From CAZRWD01 sp964603785 (GTDB taxonomy: Bacteria > Fermentibacterota > Fermentibacteria > Fermentibacterales > Fermentibacteraceae), in NCBI GenBank assembly GCA_964603785.1, contig CAZRWD010000001.1, positions 310,001 through 374,000 of the forward strand: a stretch of DNA of 64,000 nucleotides, written 5' to 3'. Positions 24,550 to 34,382 of the stretch are shown here, piece by piece (the first letter of the stretch is position 1; every line of letters starts with the position of its first letter). The notes under the pieces were generated by a model. It was not told where the DNA came from, did no database searches, and saw only the letters and a program-made list of their open reading frames with translations. A program made the translations under genes and the position numbers.

Positions 24550-25452
24550 TTGCGCAGCACGATCGCGACGACCGCATGCATCGCCGTCCTCGCAGCCGCG
24601 GGCGACATCTACCGTGACGCCGGTGCGGCAGCCTTCCAGTTCCTCAAGATCGACGTCTCGGCCAGGGCCGCGGCCCTCGGGGGGACGACGATGCTCAACT
24701 CGGGCACCCTCTCCGGCCTCTCCAGCCCTGCAGCCCTCGTCTCTCTGGAGGGGAGGTCGGTGACCGCCGGCCATACGGGATACTTCGGATCGGTCATGCA
24801 GACCTGCGCGTCCTGGACGGCCCCCGTCGGCGGCGCGAGATATGCCGTAACGGTCAACTCCCTCCACGCCGACGGCCTCGAGTACAGGGACGACATCCCC
24901 TCCTCCGACCCTGTGGACACCTTCGGATACTGGGACATCGCCCTCTCCGCCGCGCTGGCCGCCGACCTGGGTCCGGTGGACGCCGGCGTGGGCGCGAAGG
25001 TGATGAGGGAGAGGATATGGCTCAGCGAGGGTCTCGGCTGGGCGCTGGACTTCTCGATCCTGGCCCACCCGCTGCCCTGGCTCGATGCCGGGGCATCCCT
25101 CACGAACGTGGGTCCGGCAGTCAGTTTCGAAACCGACAGGGACTTCAGGCTGCCCATGACCTGGCGTGCCGGGGCCAGGGCCTCCCTCGTCCTTCCGGTC
25201 GCCGGCGAGGCCTCGATCACGGTGGAGGCCGGCAAGCCGCTGGACAACAGGCCCTCCGGCGGGGCCGGTCTCGAGGTCAGGCCCTTCGGATGGGTGGCCC
25301 TCAGGACCGGTCTGCGCGCGGGCGGCGACTCCCACGACTTCACGGCGGGCGCCGGGCTGTCGGCCGGCGGGTGGCGGCTCGACTACGCCTGGATACCCGG
25401 GTGCATGTCGCTGGGGGACATCCACAGGCTTGTCCTCTCGACCGCATTCTGA
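24550..25452 (+). CDS. PorV/PorQ-like outer-membrane beta-barrel protein
   Basis: A 300-residue protein with a signal peptide and then the family opening FQFLKIDVSARAAALGGT. Alternating beta-strands run to the C-terminal phenylalanine (LVLSTAF). This matches the PorV/PorQ/UPF0164 group of outer-membrane proteins that shuttle or attach T9SS cargo in the FCB group. The TTG start at 24550 has GGGAGG five bases upstream. It fits the sorting-domain peptidases in this window. Other T9SS core genes (porK/L/M/N, sov) are not present here. Confidence 0.72.
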   Translation: MRSTIATTACIAVLAAAGDIYRDAGAAAFQFLKIDVSARAAALGGTTMLNSGTLSGLSSPAALVSLEGRSVTAGHTGYFGSVMQTCASWTAPVGGARYAVTVNSLHADGLEYRDDIPSSDPVDTFGYWDIALSAALAADLGPVDAGVGAKVMRERIWLSEGLGWALDFSILAHPLPWLDAGASLTNVGPAVSFETDRDFRLPMTWRAGARASLVLPVAGEASITVEAGKPLDNRPSGGAGLEVRPFGWVALRTGLRAGGDSHDFTAGAGLSAGGWRLDYAWIPGCMSLGDIHRLVLSTAF

Positions 25453-25477
25453 CGCCCCGCGTCATCGGCTGGAGAAG

Positions 25478-26206
25478 ATGAGGATACTCCTTACCAACGA
25501 CGACGGAGTGGGCGCCCCCGGGCTCGAGGCTCTCAGGGCGGCCCTCGAGGACGGGCACGAGGTGTACGTGGTCGCCCCCAGCGCTCATTGCAGCGGTTCC
25601 GGCCATGCGCTCGGGCTCTACAGGGACATCGAGGTCGAAAGGATCGGCGAGCGCGTCTGGTCGGTCGAGGGCACGCCTGCCGACTGCGTCAAGCTGGCCC
25701 TGCGGGAGATACTGGGGTTCCTCCCCGACCTCGTGGTCTCCGGGATCAACCCCGGACCCAACCTCGCCAACAACATCCACTACTCCGGAACCGTCGCGGC
25801 CGCCTCCGAGGCCGCCTTCTGGGGCTGTCCGGCGATCGCGGTCAGCTCCTCCTCGGGCAGTCCGGTCCACTTCGGATGCGCCGCGTCCTACGTCCGCTCC
25901 ATGGTGGACTCCGGGGTCCGCTCGAGGATCCCCGAGGGAGCCGTCCTCAACCTGAACATCCCCGACAATCCCTCCTGCGAGCTGGGCGACCCCGTATGGA
26001 CCCGGACGGCGCGCTTCGCCGCCGACGCGCCCTTCACGGTGGTCGAGCCGGGCAGGATCTACCGCTACGGAAGGATGTTCGAGCTGCCCGTGCACGATCC
26101 GGAGGGCACGGACGTCGAGGCCGTCCTCGGGGGGAGGGTGAGCGCCACGCTCCTGGGTCTGGACAGGACCCTTCCCGGGCTTCCACCTCCCGGCCCAGAC
26201 GGCTAG
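25478..26206 (+). CDS. surE: 5'/3'-nucleotidase SurE
   Basis: A 242-residue phosphatase. The metal-binding start is MRILLTNDDGVGAPGLEAL, followed by SGSGHAL, WSVEGTPADCVKLAL and VVSGINPGPNLANNIHYSGTVAAA, all SurE hallmarks. It dephosphorylates nucleoside monophosphates during stress or turnover. The ATG at 25478 follows GGAGAAG. A GTG-start gene begins 4 bases after its stop, making it the second gene in a plus-strand run. Confidence 0.93.
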   Translation: MRILLTNDDGVGAPGLEALRAALEDGHEVYVVAPSAHCSGSGHALGLYRDIEVERIGERVWSVEGTPADCVKLALREILGFLPDLVVSGINPGPNLANNIHYSGTVAAASEAAFWGCPAIAVSSSSGSPVHFGCAASYVRSMVDSGVRSRIPEGAVLNLNIPDNPSCELGDPVWTRTARFAADAPFTVVEPGRIYRYGRMFELPVHDPEGTDVEAVLGGRVSATLLGLDRTLPGLPPPGPDG

Positions 26207-26209
26207 GCC

Positions 26210-27988
26210 GTGACGCCAGCCCTCCTGGCTGCGCTCACGCTGGCAACCGACGCGGTCTTCCTCGATCACGAAGCAACGGTCGGGCGCCTCTCCGCGGGGT
26301 CACCCACGGTGGAGACCTCGAGCGAGGTGATCATCCCCCTCGATGCGGCAGGCGTGGCCCGGTACTCGACTCTGTCGATCCCGTTCGACGCCGCCGCCGA
26401 GTCCGTCTGGGTTGAGCGTGCGGAGCTGCACCCCGTGAGGCCTGGCAGGCGGGTCGCCCTCGCAGCCGTCACGGAGAGGCCCCGCGCCGGCCTGGCTGCC
26501 GCGGGCAGGCTCGAGAGCAACTTCAGGGAGTACATCCTCGCCTTCCCAGGCCTCGAGATCGGGGATACGCTGTACATTGCCACGCGCAGATCCGTCTCGC
26601 GCCTCCCGTTCCTGGAAGCCTTCAGCTATTCGTTCTACCGCCAGTCCGCGGACAGCATCGCATCCAGCTCGTTCACCGTGGAGTGGCCGGCCGGAGAGCC
26701 CCTCCACTGGACCGAGGGGGGCGGCGCGCCCACCGAGTCCGTGTCCGGCGGGATGAGGAGGCTCAGGTGGACCTGGGGACCGATGCCGCCCCTCGAGAGG
26801 CTGCCCCTGGGGGTCCCGGTGGAGAGCGAGGCGGCCCGGCTGGTGGTCGCCGAATGCACGCCTTCGCAGCTGGGCCGGGCGCTGTACGAGGTCCTGGACC
26901 CCGGGCCGGTCCAGCCGGGCGATTCGATTCTCCTGGCGGGTCTCTCGCAGGGCGCCGGGACGACGCCCGACTCCCTGAGGGCATGGGTCGCGGTGAACAT
27001 CGCCTACCTGGGGTCGAGCCTGGGGAACGACCCGGGATACACGCCCAGGAGCGCCCTGGAGACCCTCACGGACGGCTGCGGCGTCTGCCGTGACAAGTCA
27101 GTCCTGCTCACCGCCCTCCTCCGCCTGCACGGATACGAAGCCTGGCTGGGCCTCACCCGCACGTCCCACCCGCTGGCGGAGCTCTGCGGGACGAGGGATT
27201 TCGATCACATGGTCGTCCTCCTCGAGGGCTCCGACGGACTGGAGGTCCTGGATCCCTCCACCCCCGCGCACGCCGGACCTCACGGCTCGGCCCTGCGCGG
27301 GCTGCCCGTCCTCCCCGTCGCCCCCTGGTGCGACGGCTTCGTGACCGTGCCCTTCGACGCCGGCACGGACACGATCCTGATAAGCCTCGCGCTCGACGGC
27401 CCTCTGTCCTCCGACAGCATGGCCGGATGGCTCGATGCAGGTCTCTCGGGGGCTGCGGACGAGCTCTGGAGGGACATGCTGGGGAGGGTCGGGCGGGAGA
27501 GGTGGCCGGAGCTGCAGGAGGCCCTCTTCGGGCTCCTGCCCGGAAGCGATCTCGAGGTCACCGGAGATCCGGCCGATCCGCTCTCCGCCCTCGGTGTCTC
27601 GGGGAGGGCGGTCACCCCCCTCCGGTCGGTTCCGTGGATGGGCGACACCGCCTTCCTCATGCCCGGCCTGGTCGACCTCGACAGGGTCGGATCCCGCCTT
27701 GCCGCACTGGTCATGTCGCGCGCGTCGGACGGCAGGCCCGGCGGGGCGGACACGCCCCTTCTCGAGATCCTCCATGCACGGCTGCCGCTGGGCGGCCGGG
27801 CCGTAGAGCTGCCCGAGCCCTTCGAGACCGACGGGTACTCCATCTCGTTCCGTCTCGAGGGGGACACGCTGGTCTGGACCGAGACATGCGACCTCGGCCC
27901 CTGGCCGGCCGGGGTCCTCGCCGGGCGGGCCCTCGAGCGAAGCGCCACCGGGCGGAGGATCGTCGTCGTCAGGGGAGGGCCCCGGTGA
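26210..27988 (+). CDS. Exported DUF3857/transglutaminase-like protein
   Basis: A 592-residue protein with a short signal peptide. It has an N-terminal DUF3857-like beta region (residues about 30-230) and a transglutaminase-like domain with the triad C293 (DGCGVCRDKS), H in FDHMVVLL and D in LEVLDPS. The C-terminal ~200 residues are a beta-rich module. Proteins of this type are common in Bacteroidetes relatives and are thought to act on envelope proteins or peptides; the substrate is not known. The GTG start is 4 bp after surE. A close relative with an altered active site follows immediately. Confidence 0.8.
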   Translation: MTPALLAALTLATDAVFLDHEATVGRLSAGSPTVETSSEVIIPLDAAGVARYSTLSIPFDAAAESVWVERAELHPVRPGRRVALAAVTERPRAGLAAAGRLESNFREYILAFPGLEIGDTLYIATRRSVSRLPFLEAFSYSFYRQSADSIASSSFTVEWPAGEPLHWTEGGGAPTESVSGGMRRLRWTWGPMPPLERLPLGVPVESEAARLVVAECTPSQLGRALYEVLDPGPVQPGDSILLAGLSQGAGTTPDSLRAWVAVNIAYLGSSLGNDPGYTPRSALETLTDGCGVCRDKSVLLTALLRLHGYEAWLGLTRTSHPLAELCGTRDFDHMVVLLEGSDGLEVLDPSTPAHAGPHGSALRGLPVLPVAPWCDGFVTVPFDAGTDTILISLALDGPLSSDSMAGWLDAGLSGAADELWRDMLGRVGRERWPELQEALFGLLPGSDLEVTGDPADPLSALGVSGRAVTPLRSVPWMGDTAFLMPGLVDLDRVGSRLAALVMSRASDGRPGGADTPLLEILHARLPLGGRAVELPEPFETDGYSISFRLEGDTLVWTETCDLGPWPAGVLAGRALERSATGRRIVVVRGGPR

Positions 27989-29472
27989 ACGCGCTCCTCC
28001 TGGCCGTGATCCTGCCGTCCGGCACGGGGCCGGAGCCCTCCATCCTCTCCATGAGGCTCGAGATGGAGGACTCCGCGCTGGTGACCAGCATCTCGGTGGA
28101 GGGCTGCTCCGCACCCAGGTATCCCATCCCCTTCGATCCCCTCCTGATGGAGGTGGATCTCGAGGAGGCCTGGACGCTGGACGCCTCCGGCGGCCGGAGG
28201 GAGGTTCCCGCGTGGGCTGTGGACACCCTCAGCGAAGTGGCCGGGATGCCCCTCGCGGTTGTGGTCGCCTTCCCCGGGGCGGGCGCCCGGGGCGGTTTCC
28301 TCCGCGCGAGGATCCGGGACCTGAGCGGGGCATGGGCGGGGGGGCCCTGGCTGGACCTGTCGGTTCCCGCCTGGGCCGACAGCGTCGTGGTGGATGTGAT
28401 GGACCTGCCCTCGGGCTTCACATGGAGCGGGGAGGGTTTCGAGGCCCGCACGGTGCGCGGGGGGACGAGGTTCACCGGGGGGCCGGGACCCGGACGCCTG
28501 GTCGTCTCGTCGCTCGACGGCTGGGACGATCTGCTCGGACTGCTAACCGCGGACGGCGACGCCATCCTCTCCGGCGGGATGCCGCTGGGGGTGAGGGAGG
28601 CGGCGATCGAGGCCGCTGCCGCCGGCGCCGATCCCAGGATGATTGTGGCGAGGCTCAGGACTCTCGTCTGCAACAGCTTCACACTCGACATACCCTCGCA
28701 TCCCCGCCTCGCCTCGGGTGTCCGGCCGATGGAGGAGATACTGGCCACACGGACCGTGAACGCTTACGAGATGGCGGTCTTCTCCGCCGCGGTGCTCCGG
28801 TCGCTGGGGATGGAGGCCGCCGTACTCCCCGCGGCCTCTTCGCCGCCCGGCGTGCCTGTCCCCTCGGGATGGCACAGGGCGATCGTCCGGGTCACGACCG
28901 GAAGCGGAGCGGTGCTGGATGTGGAGCCCTCCGCCTACCTAGTCGAAGCCTTCTACATACCAGGCTCCGAGAGCCTGGCGGTCCTCGACGGGGTCTCCGG
29001 GGCCCCGGCCGGGGTGAGGACGGCGGCGCGGCCGGACAGCTGGTCCGAGACCTGGAGGTTCGGAGAGGACGGGTCGTTCGATCTGGAGATAGCGGCCGGG
29101 GGGGCGGGGGATTCCCTGCTCAGAAGGCAGTTCGCGGGCAGGGACGGAGGATCGGCACTGGGTTCCCTCTCCCTCTGGATCGGACGGGGGGGGCTTCCCG
29201 TGATGCTCCGCGACCTCGAGACCACTGACCTGTACGACCTGTCGACAGGGGTCTCCCTGCGAGCATCCGGGCGCCTGGCGGACCCGGTCGGGCCCGGGGC
29301 GGTGCTGGCGCTTCCACTCGTCCCCTCCGGGACTTCGGGTGGGGTCACGAGGCGCTGGATCCTGCCCTCGGCCGTCTCCGCCGCCTCCCCGGAGGGTGTC
29401 GCGGTCCACGGCGACACGGTCGAGGCAGGATTCGACTGTGCCGCGCCGCTGGTGTGGATGGACGGGGGATGA
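27985..29472 (+). CDS. Transglutaminase-like homologue lacking the catalytic cysteine
   Basis: A 495-residue exported protein parallel in layout to the upstream gene. In a 19-residue stretch that lines up without gaps against the neighbour's active site, the cysteine is replaced by alanine (A260 in VNAYEMA), while a histidine (GWHRAIV) and an aspartate (VLDVEPS) remain. This suggests a non-catalytic partner or a changed activity. The GTG at 27985 overlaps the upstream stop (GTGA) and the stop overlaps the next start (ATGA), so the three genes are made together. The relation is judged by motif alignment by eye. Confidence 0.7.
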   Translation: MNALLLAVILPSGTGPEPSILSMRLEMEDSALVTSISVEGCSAPRYPIPFDPLLMEVDLEEAWTLDASGGRREVPAWAVDTLSEVAGMPLAVVVAFPGAGARGGFLRARIRDLSGAWAGGPWLDLSVPAWADSVVVDVMDLPSGFTWSGEGFEARTVRGGTRFTGGPGPGRLVVSSLDGWDDLLGLLTADGDAILSGGMPLGVREAAIEAAAAGADPRMIVARLRTLVCNSFTLDIPSHPRLASGVRPMEEILATRTVNAYEMAVFSAAVLRSLGMEAAVLPAASSPPGVPVPSGWHRAIVRVTTGSGAVLDVEPSAYLVEAFYIPGSESLAVLDGVSGAPAGVRTAARPDSWSETWRFGEDGSFDLEIAAGGAGDSLLRRQFAGRDGGSALGSLSLWIGRGGLPVMLRDLETTDLYDLSTGVSLRASGRLADPVGPGAVLALPLVPSGTSGGVTRRWILPSAVSAASPEGVAVHGDTVEAGFDCAAPLVWMDGG

Positions 29473-30944
29473 GGACCCGCCTGATCCTGGCGGTGGTCTC
29501 CGTCGCGGCGGTCACGAGGCTGGCGGCATGGAGCGGGGTCGGGGCCGTCTTCCCCCACGACAGGCTCTACGTGGACGAGCAGACCTATGTCGCAGGATCC
29601 GATGCGATCCGTGAGGGGACGCCCTTCGAGAGACCCCCGGGGATGTACCTTCTCGCAGCCGTCCTCACTGCTGCGGGGATCCCGGCCGCCAGGGCCGTCA
29701 TGTCGGCGGTGTCGGTCGTGCCGGCGGTCGCGATGGCGGCGTTCGCCCGCACTCGGAGGGGCGCCCTCTTCTCGGTGCTCGCCGCGATGGACCCCTTCCT
29801 CGTGCTCGGCGGGCTCCAGCTGATGCCCGAGGCTCCCGCGGCGGCGCTCCTGACCCTCGCGGCCCTGGGTCACGCCGGAGGGAGGAGGTTCCGGGCGGGG
29901 CTCCTGTTCGGGCTTTCATGCCTCTTCAGGGCGGAGATACTGCTGGTGGGGGCGGCAGCCCTCGTGATGCCCAGACCCGTCAAGCCTCCCGTCCGATCGG
30001 CGGCGGGCGCTCTGGCCGCCATCCTGCCGGTGCTGCTCTGGAACACCTTCACCGGAGCGGGGCCGGTGCTGGGCGCCAACGGAGCCGAGAACCTCTGGCT
30101 GGGCAGCAGGATCGACCTCCTGACGACCCCGCCGGGAGTCGAGTTCGAGCAGCTGGTGGCCATCCGGGACGAGACCCCCGGGTTCCTGGAGAGGGCGTGG
30201 CTCGAGATCGGCGCAGCGCCGGGGGACTGGGTGTCGTTCGCTCTCCGGAAGGCTTCCGCCTCCATGGCGCTCCCGGGTCCCGGACGCAATCTCGAGACGG
30301 GCCGGCTGATGGCCTCGACGGGCCTCGCCCTGCTCCTCCCCGCCACCGCCGCGGCGCTGCTCGCGGGCATGGCAGGAGCCTTCGGCAGACGCGTCCCGAG
30401 GCTCTCCAGGGCCGCCCTCCCCGCACTCCTCGCCGCGTCGGCGCTCTTCTTCCCCGCGGCGAGGCACAGGACTGCGCTCCTCCCGCTCCTGTACATCGCC
30501 TCCATGGCGCCCTTGCCCCGCCGGGAGTCCTTCCGCCTGATCCTCCCTGCCGTCGCCGTCGGGCTCTCGTCGCTCTTCCCGATGCGCACCACAAGGCCCG
30601 GGCTGAACGACATAGTAGCGGCCTCGGCCGCCCTGGACGCAGGGGATGCGGCCGGTGCGCGCAGGGCCCTCTCGGAGGCGGCCGCGAGGGGTTACAGCGG
30701 AGCTGACCTGCACAATCTTACCGGCATAGCGACCGCCGTCTCCGGGAGGCCGCTGGATGCGCTGGCCGAGTTCGAGGCCGCGCTCGAGACGGCCCCCGGG
30801 TCTCCCACGCTCTGGAGGAACTATGCAGTCGCTCTCGCAGGATGCGGATCGTGGAGCGAGGCCCGGAGGGCGGCGGTTCGCGCCGTTCAGCTCGACCCCG
30901 GGCTCACGGGCGAGCTGGAGCAGCTGATACTGGAGGCCGAATGA
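29469..30944 (+). CDS. Multi-spanning membrane protein, GT-C glycosyltransferase-like, with C-terminal TPR
   Basis: A 491-residue protein with about eight to ten membrane helices. The first loop holds LYVDEQTYVAG, an acidic motif typical of dolichyl-phosphate-mannose-like GT-C transferases. A short run of TPR-like helices ends the protein (LHNLTGIATAVSGRPLDALAEFEAALETAPGS broken across two repeats). It probably moves a lipid-linked sugar onto an envelope component. ATGA overlaps bind it to its neighbours on both sides, and murJ follows. The substrate is unknown. Confidence 0.7.
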   Translation: MRTRLILAVVSVAAVTRLAAWSGVGAVFPHDRLYVDEQTYVAGSDAIREGTPFERPPGMYLLAAVLTAAGIPAARAVMSAVSVVPAVAMAAFARTRRGALFSVLAAMDPFLVLGGLQLMPEAPAAALLTLAALGHAGGRRFRAGLLFGLSCLFRAEILLVGAAALVMPRPVKPPVRSAAGALAAILPVLLWNTFTGAGPVLGANGAENLWLGSRIDLLTTPPGVEFEQLVAIRDETPGFLERAWLEIGAAPGDWVSFALRKASASMALPGPGRNLETGRLMASTGLALLLPATAAALLAGMAGAFGRRVPRLSRAALPALLAASALFFPAARHRTALLPLLYIASMAPLPRRESFRLILPAVAVGLSSLFPMRTTRPGLNDIVAASAALDAGDAAGARRALSEAAARGYSGADLHNLTGIATAVSGRPLDALAEFEAALETAPGSPTLWRNYAVALAGCGSWSEARRAAVRAVQLDPGLTGELEQLILEAE

Positions 30945-32575
30945 CGGAAGGCGGACAGACCTCGCTCGGCACCGTCGAGCAGGAGGGTCGAAGGGTCGCG
31001 GAGGCCGCCGGCCTCATGGGCGGGCTCACACTGGTCAGCAGGCTCCTCGGGCTCGCGAGGGATGTCGGCCAGGCAGCCGTTCTGGGCACGGGGCTCGCCG
31101 CGGACGCCTTCACCCTGGCCTTCGTCCTGCCGAACATCCTCAGGAGGCTGTTCGGGGAGTCCACGGTCAGCGCAGCCTTCGTGCCCACCTATACGGCGAC
31201 GCTGGTGAGGGGTGGAGCCAGGGAGGGATCCCGGCTGGGATCCACGATCCTCTCCTTCAGCTTCACGTGCCTGGCCGCGGCGACCGTGGCAGGCATCGTC
31301 GCCGCACCTCTGCTGGTGAGGCTCTTCGCCCCGGGCTTCTCGGCGGTGGCGGGGAAGGCCGAGCTCTCGGCGGGGCTGCTGAGGCTCCTCTTCCCCTATG
31401 TGCTGTTCGTCGGACTCGCGGCGATAGTCATGGGCATACTGAACAGCGCCAGACACTTCCTGACGCCGGCCCTCGGTCCGATCCTGTTCAACATCCTCTC
31501 CCTGGGGGGGCTCTTCGTGCTCCCACTGCTCTGGACGGGCGTCCATCCTGTCTGGGCCTACTCGACCGGCGTCCTGGCCGGCGGCGTCATCCAGCTTCTC
31601 GTGCAGATACCCGCGCTGGTGAGGAGGGGGTTCCGCTTCAGGTTCGACATGAGCCTCTCCGAGCCCGGCGCGGCTGCGGTCCTGAAGCTGGCGGTGCCCG
31701 CCCTTGCGGGTCTGGTCGCGGCCGAGGTGAACGTGCTGGTGGACCAGATGGTCGCCTCCCTCCTCGAGGAGGGGAGCGTGGCAGCCCTCTCCTACGGCAA
31801 CCGGATAATGCAGTTCCCCCTGGGGATCTTCGCCGTCGCCCTGGCAACCGCCCTCCTGCCGACCCTCAGCAGGCAGGCCGCCCTCGGCCGGATGGCGGAG
31901 GCCCGCAGAACCCTGGGCTATGCGACCCTCGGCCTGGCCGTCCTCCTGGTGCCGGCCACCATCTACATCGCCGTGCTCGCCCGCGAGATCATCACGGCGA
32001 TCCTGGCCAGGGGCGCCTTCGATTCGGGCTCCATTGGCCTGACCTCCTCCGCCCTCGTCTTCTACTCCGTCGGCCTCCTCTTCTACGGCGGAGTCAAGAT
32101 CACGGCCCCTGTCTTCTATGCCGCCCGCGACACCAGGACTCCCGCGAAGATCGGCATCCTATGCATGGGGGTGAACATCCCGCTCAACATCCTCCTCTCC
32201 CTGTTCTTCATAAGGACGGGCCTGGCCCGTCCTCTCGCAGGAGTCGCCCTTGCGACGAGCGCATCCTCCATGCTCAACTTCGTCCTCCTCAGGATCAGCC
32301 TGGCGAAGCTTCCCGGCGCCGGCGGGTGGGGGGGGACCGGCGCGGGATGGAGGGCTGTCGCATTCGGATCCGCCGCCTGCACGGCGGTCCTGCTCGCCCT
32401 GAAGGGCTGGGTGGCCGCCATGTGCGCGACCGGCACCGCCGGAGGCCTTCTCGCCCTCGCGGCCGCGGCAGCCGCCTCCTTCGGCGTCTTCCTCGCGGCG
32501 TTCGCCGCGCTCGGGGGTCGGAGCGCGGCCAACCTGGCAAGGTTCGTGAAGAGGCGTGGCCGGAACCCCGCTTGA
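30941..32575 (+). CDS. murJ: Lipid II flippase MurJ (MviN)
   Basis: A 544-residue MOP-family transporter with 14 predicted helices. The signature SRLLGLARDVGQAAVLG and ADAFTLAFVLPNILRRLFGE at the start are strong MurJ hallmarks, with SYGNRIMQFPLGIFAVALATALLP in the middle (pattern shown in parts). It flips lipid II across the inner membrane for peptidoglycan synthesis. The ATG overlaps the membrane glycosyltransferase gene (ATGA); uvrC starts 20 bp before its stop. Confidence 0.93.
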   Translation: MTEGGQTSLGTVEQEGRRVAEAAGLMGGLTLVSRLLGLARDVGQAAVLGTGLAADAFTLAFVLPNILRRLFGESTVSAAFVPTYTATLVRGGAREGSRLGSTILSFSFTCLAAATVAGIVAAPLLVRLFAPGFSAVAGKAELSAGLLRLLFPYVLFVGLAAIVMGILNSARHFLTPALGPILFNILSLGGLFVLPLLWTGVHPVWAYSTGVLAGGVIQLLVQIPALVRRGFRFRFDMSLSEPGAAAVLKLAVPALAGLVAAEVNVLVDQMVASLLEEGSVAALSYGNRIMQFPLGIFAVALATALLPTLSRQAALGRMAEARRTLGYATLGLAVLLVPATIYIAVLAREIITAILARGAFDSGSIGLTSSALVFYSVGLLFYGGVKITAPVFYAARDTRTPAKIGILCMGVNIPLNILLSLFFIRTGLARPLAGVALATSASSMLNFVLLRISLAKLPGAGGWGGTGAGWRAVAFGSAACTAVLLALKGWVAAMCATGTAGGLLALAAAAAASFGVFLAAFAALGGRSAANLARFVKRRGRNPA

Positions 32576-34382
32576 GGAGGCGGTTGCAGGATCCCCCCAC
32601 CTGCCCGGCGTCTACCGCTTCATGGACGCATCGGCCAGGATCCTCTACATAGGCAAGGCGGTCGACCTCAACAGGAGACTGAGGAGCCACCTGGGGGAGC
32701 CCTCGGACGACAGGCACCGGATCCTCCTCGAAAAGGCCTATGCCGTGGAGTGGACGGTTACCCGCAGCGAGGTCGAGGCGCTCGTCCTGGAGGCCGACCT
32801 GATCAGGATCCACAAGCCTCCCCTCAACGTGAGGCTGCGCCAGGACCAGAGGTATCCGTATCTCGAGCTGACCACGGACGAGGAGTATCCCCGTCTGCTG
32901 GTGACGAGGCGTCCGGATCCCTCCCGGCCGATCCCGAGGTTCGGCCCCTATCCCGATTCGCGCAATCTCAGATCCCTCGTGGAGTTCCTCCAGGAGGCGT
33001 TCCCGCTGAGGAGATGCCGCTCCGCGAGACCTGCCGGCTCCTCGGGGCGCCCCTGCCTGATGGGACAGATGGCGAGATGCCCGGCGCCATGCGCCTCCGG
33101 GGACGGGGGCTACCGGGAGAACGTGGAGAGCGTCCTGTCCGTGCTGAAGGGCGACTGGGACGCCGCCAGGAACGGCATACTCGCCAGGATGTCCGAGTCC
33201 TCCTCGCAGCTCCGCTTCGAGGAGGCTGCGCGGTGGCGGGACCTCGTGGAGAGGCTCGACTCCTTCGGATGGCCGGCCCCCGACACCGTGAGGGACAGGG
33301 TGAGCAGGGACATCGCGGCAGTGGAGGAGAACTGGGGGATCATCCTGCAGATGCGCTCCGGCCGCTTCACCGGCCTCGTCAGGCTGCCCTTCGAGAGCAG
33401 GTGGAGGCTGGCAGGCATGCCGGAGAGGCTGTCGGTGCTCCTCAGGACGTACTACGGCGAGACCAGGGACATCCCGAGGGAGGTTCTGGCGCAGGAGGAG
33501 CCGGCCGATGCGCGGGTGATCGAGGAATGGCTGAGGGAGAGGAGGGGGTCCGCCGTCAGGGTCTACTCGCCTTCGAGAGGCAGGGGGAGGGATCTGGTCG
33601 ATGTCGCCCTGAGGGACCTCTCGCACTTCCTCGCCCGGCTCGAGTGGAAGAGGCCCGGGGGCCGGAGGGAGAGGACCGAGGCCGCACTGGAGGCCCTGGC
33701 CGACATGCTGGGGCTACCCGGGCCGCCGAGGTGGATGGCGGCGCTCGACGCGTCCATGGTGCAGGGCTCATACCCCGTCGCCGCCCTGGTGAGCTTCCGT
33801 GACGGGAGACCCGACAAGTCAGGCTACAGGCGCTTCTCGATGCCTCACGATCTCGGGAGGAACGACCCGGCCATGATCGCCTCGGCCGTGTCGCGCTACG
33901 TGTCGCACCTCGAGGAGGGTGAGGCGCCCGACCTCATCCTGGTCGACGGGGGGGTGACCCAGCTGCGCGCGGCCATCGCGGCCGCGGGGGATGCGGCGGA
34001 CCGGTCCCTGTTCGTCGCGCTCGCCAAGAGGGAGGAGACCCTCCTCTGCGGACGGACGGAGGTCGCGCTGGCGCCCGGGAGGGACGAGCCTCCGATGCGC
34101 CTTCTCATGGCCATGAGAGACGAGGCCCACAGGTTCGTCCTGCACTACCACAGGACGAGCCGGTCGCAGGGCGAGATCAGGTCGATCCTCGACGACGTGC
34201 CCGGGATCGGCCCATCCCTCAGGGGCCAGCTGCTCCTCCGTTTCGGGAGCGTCGAGAGGCTGAGGGCGGCCACCCTGGAGGAGATCATGTCGGTCCCCGG
34301 GATCGGGCGCTCGAGAGCGCTCGGCATAAGGAGGTTCCTCGATGAGTGGAGACCCCCGGAACAGGTTCGGCTTCATCAGTAA
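32556..34382 (+). CDS. uvrC: UvrABC excinuclease subunit C
   Basis: A 608-residue UvrC. It has the GIY-YIG nuclease (LPGVYRFMDASARILYIGKA), the four-cysteine iron-sulfur loop spread over RRCRSARP, RPCLMGQ and RCPAPC, and a UVR helix pair. The RNase H-like second nuclease follows (MAALDASMVQGSYPVAALV and LILVDGGVTQLRAAI), then tandem helix-hairpin-helix motifs (LDDVPGIGPSLRGQLL and IMSVPGIGRSRAL). It makes both cuts in nucleotide excision repair. The GTG at 32556 lies inside the end of murJ. Confidence 0.95.
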   Translation: MAGTPLEEAVAGSPHLPGVYRFMDASARILYIGKAVDLNRRLRSHLGEPSDDRHRILLEKAYAVEWTVTRSEVEALVLEADLIRIHKPPLNVRLRQDQRYPYLELTTDEEYPRLLVTRRPDPSRPIPRFGPYPDSRNLRSLVEFLQEAFPLRRCRSARPAGSSGRPCLMGQMARCPAPCASGDGGYRENVESVLSVLKGDWDAARNGILARMSESSSQLRFEEAARWRDLVERLDSFGWPAPDTVRDRVSRDIAAVEENWGIILQMRSGRFTGLVRLPFESRWRLAGMPERLSVLLRTYYGETRDIPREVLAQEEPADARVIEEWLRERRGSAVRVYSPSRGRGRDLVDVALRDLSHFLARLEWKRPGGRRERTEAALEALADMLGLPGPPRWMAALDASMVQGSYPVAALVSFRDGRPDKSGYRRFSMPHDLGRNDPAMIASAVSRYVSHLEEGEAPDLILVDGGVTQLRAAIAAAGDAADRSLFVALAKREETLLCGRTEVALAPGRDEPPMRLLMAMRDEAHRFVLHYHRTSRSQGEIRSILDDVPGIGPSLRGQLLLRFGSVERLRAATLEEIMSVPGIGRSRALGIRRFLDEWRPPEQVRLHQ

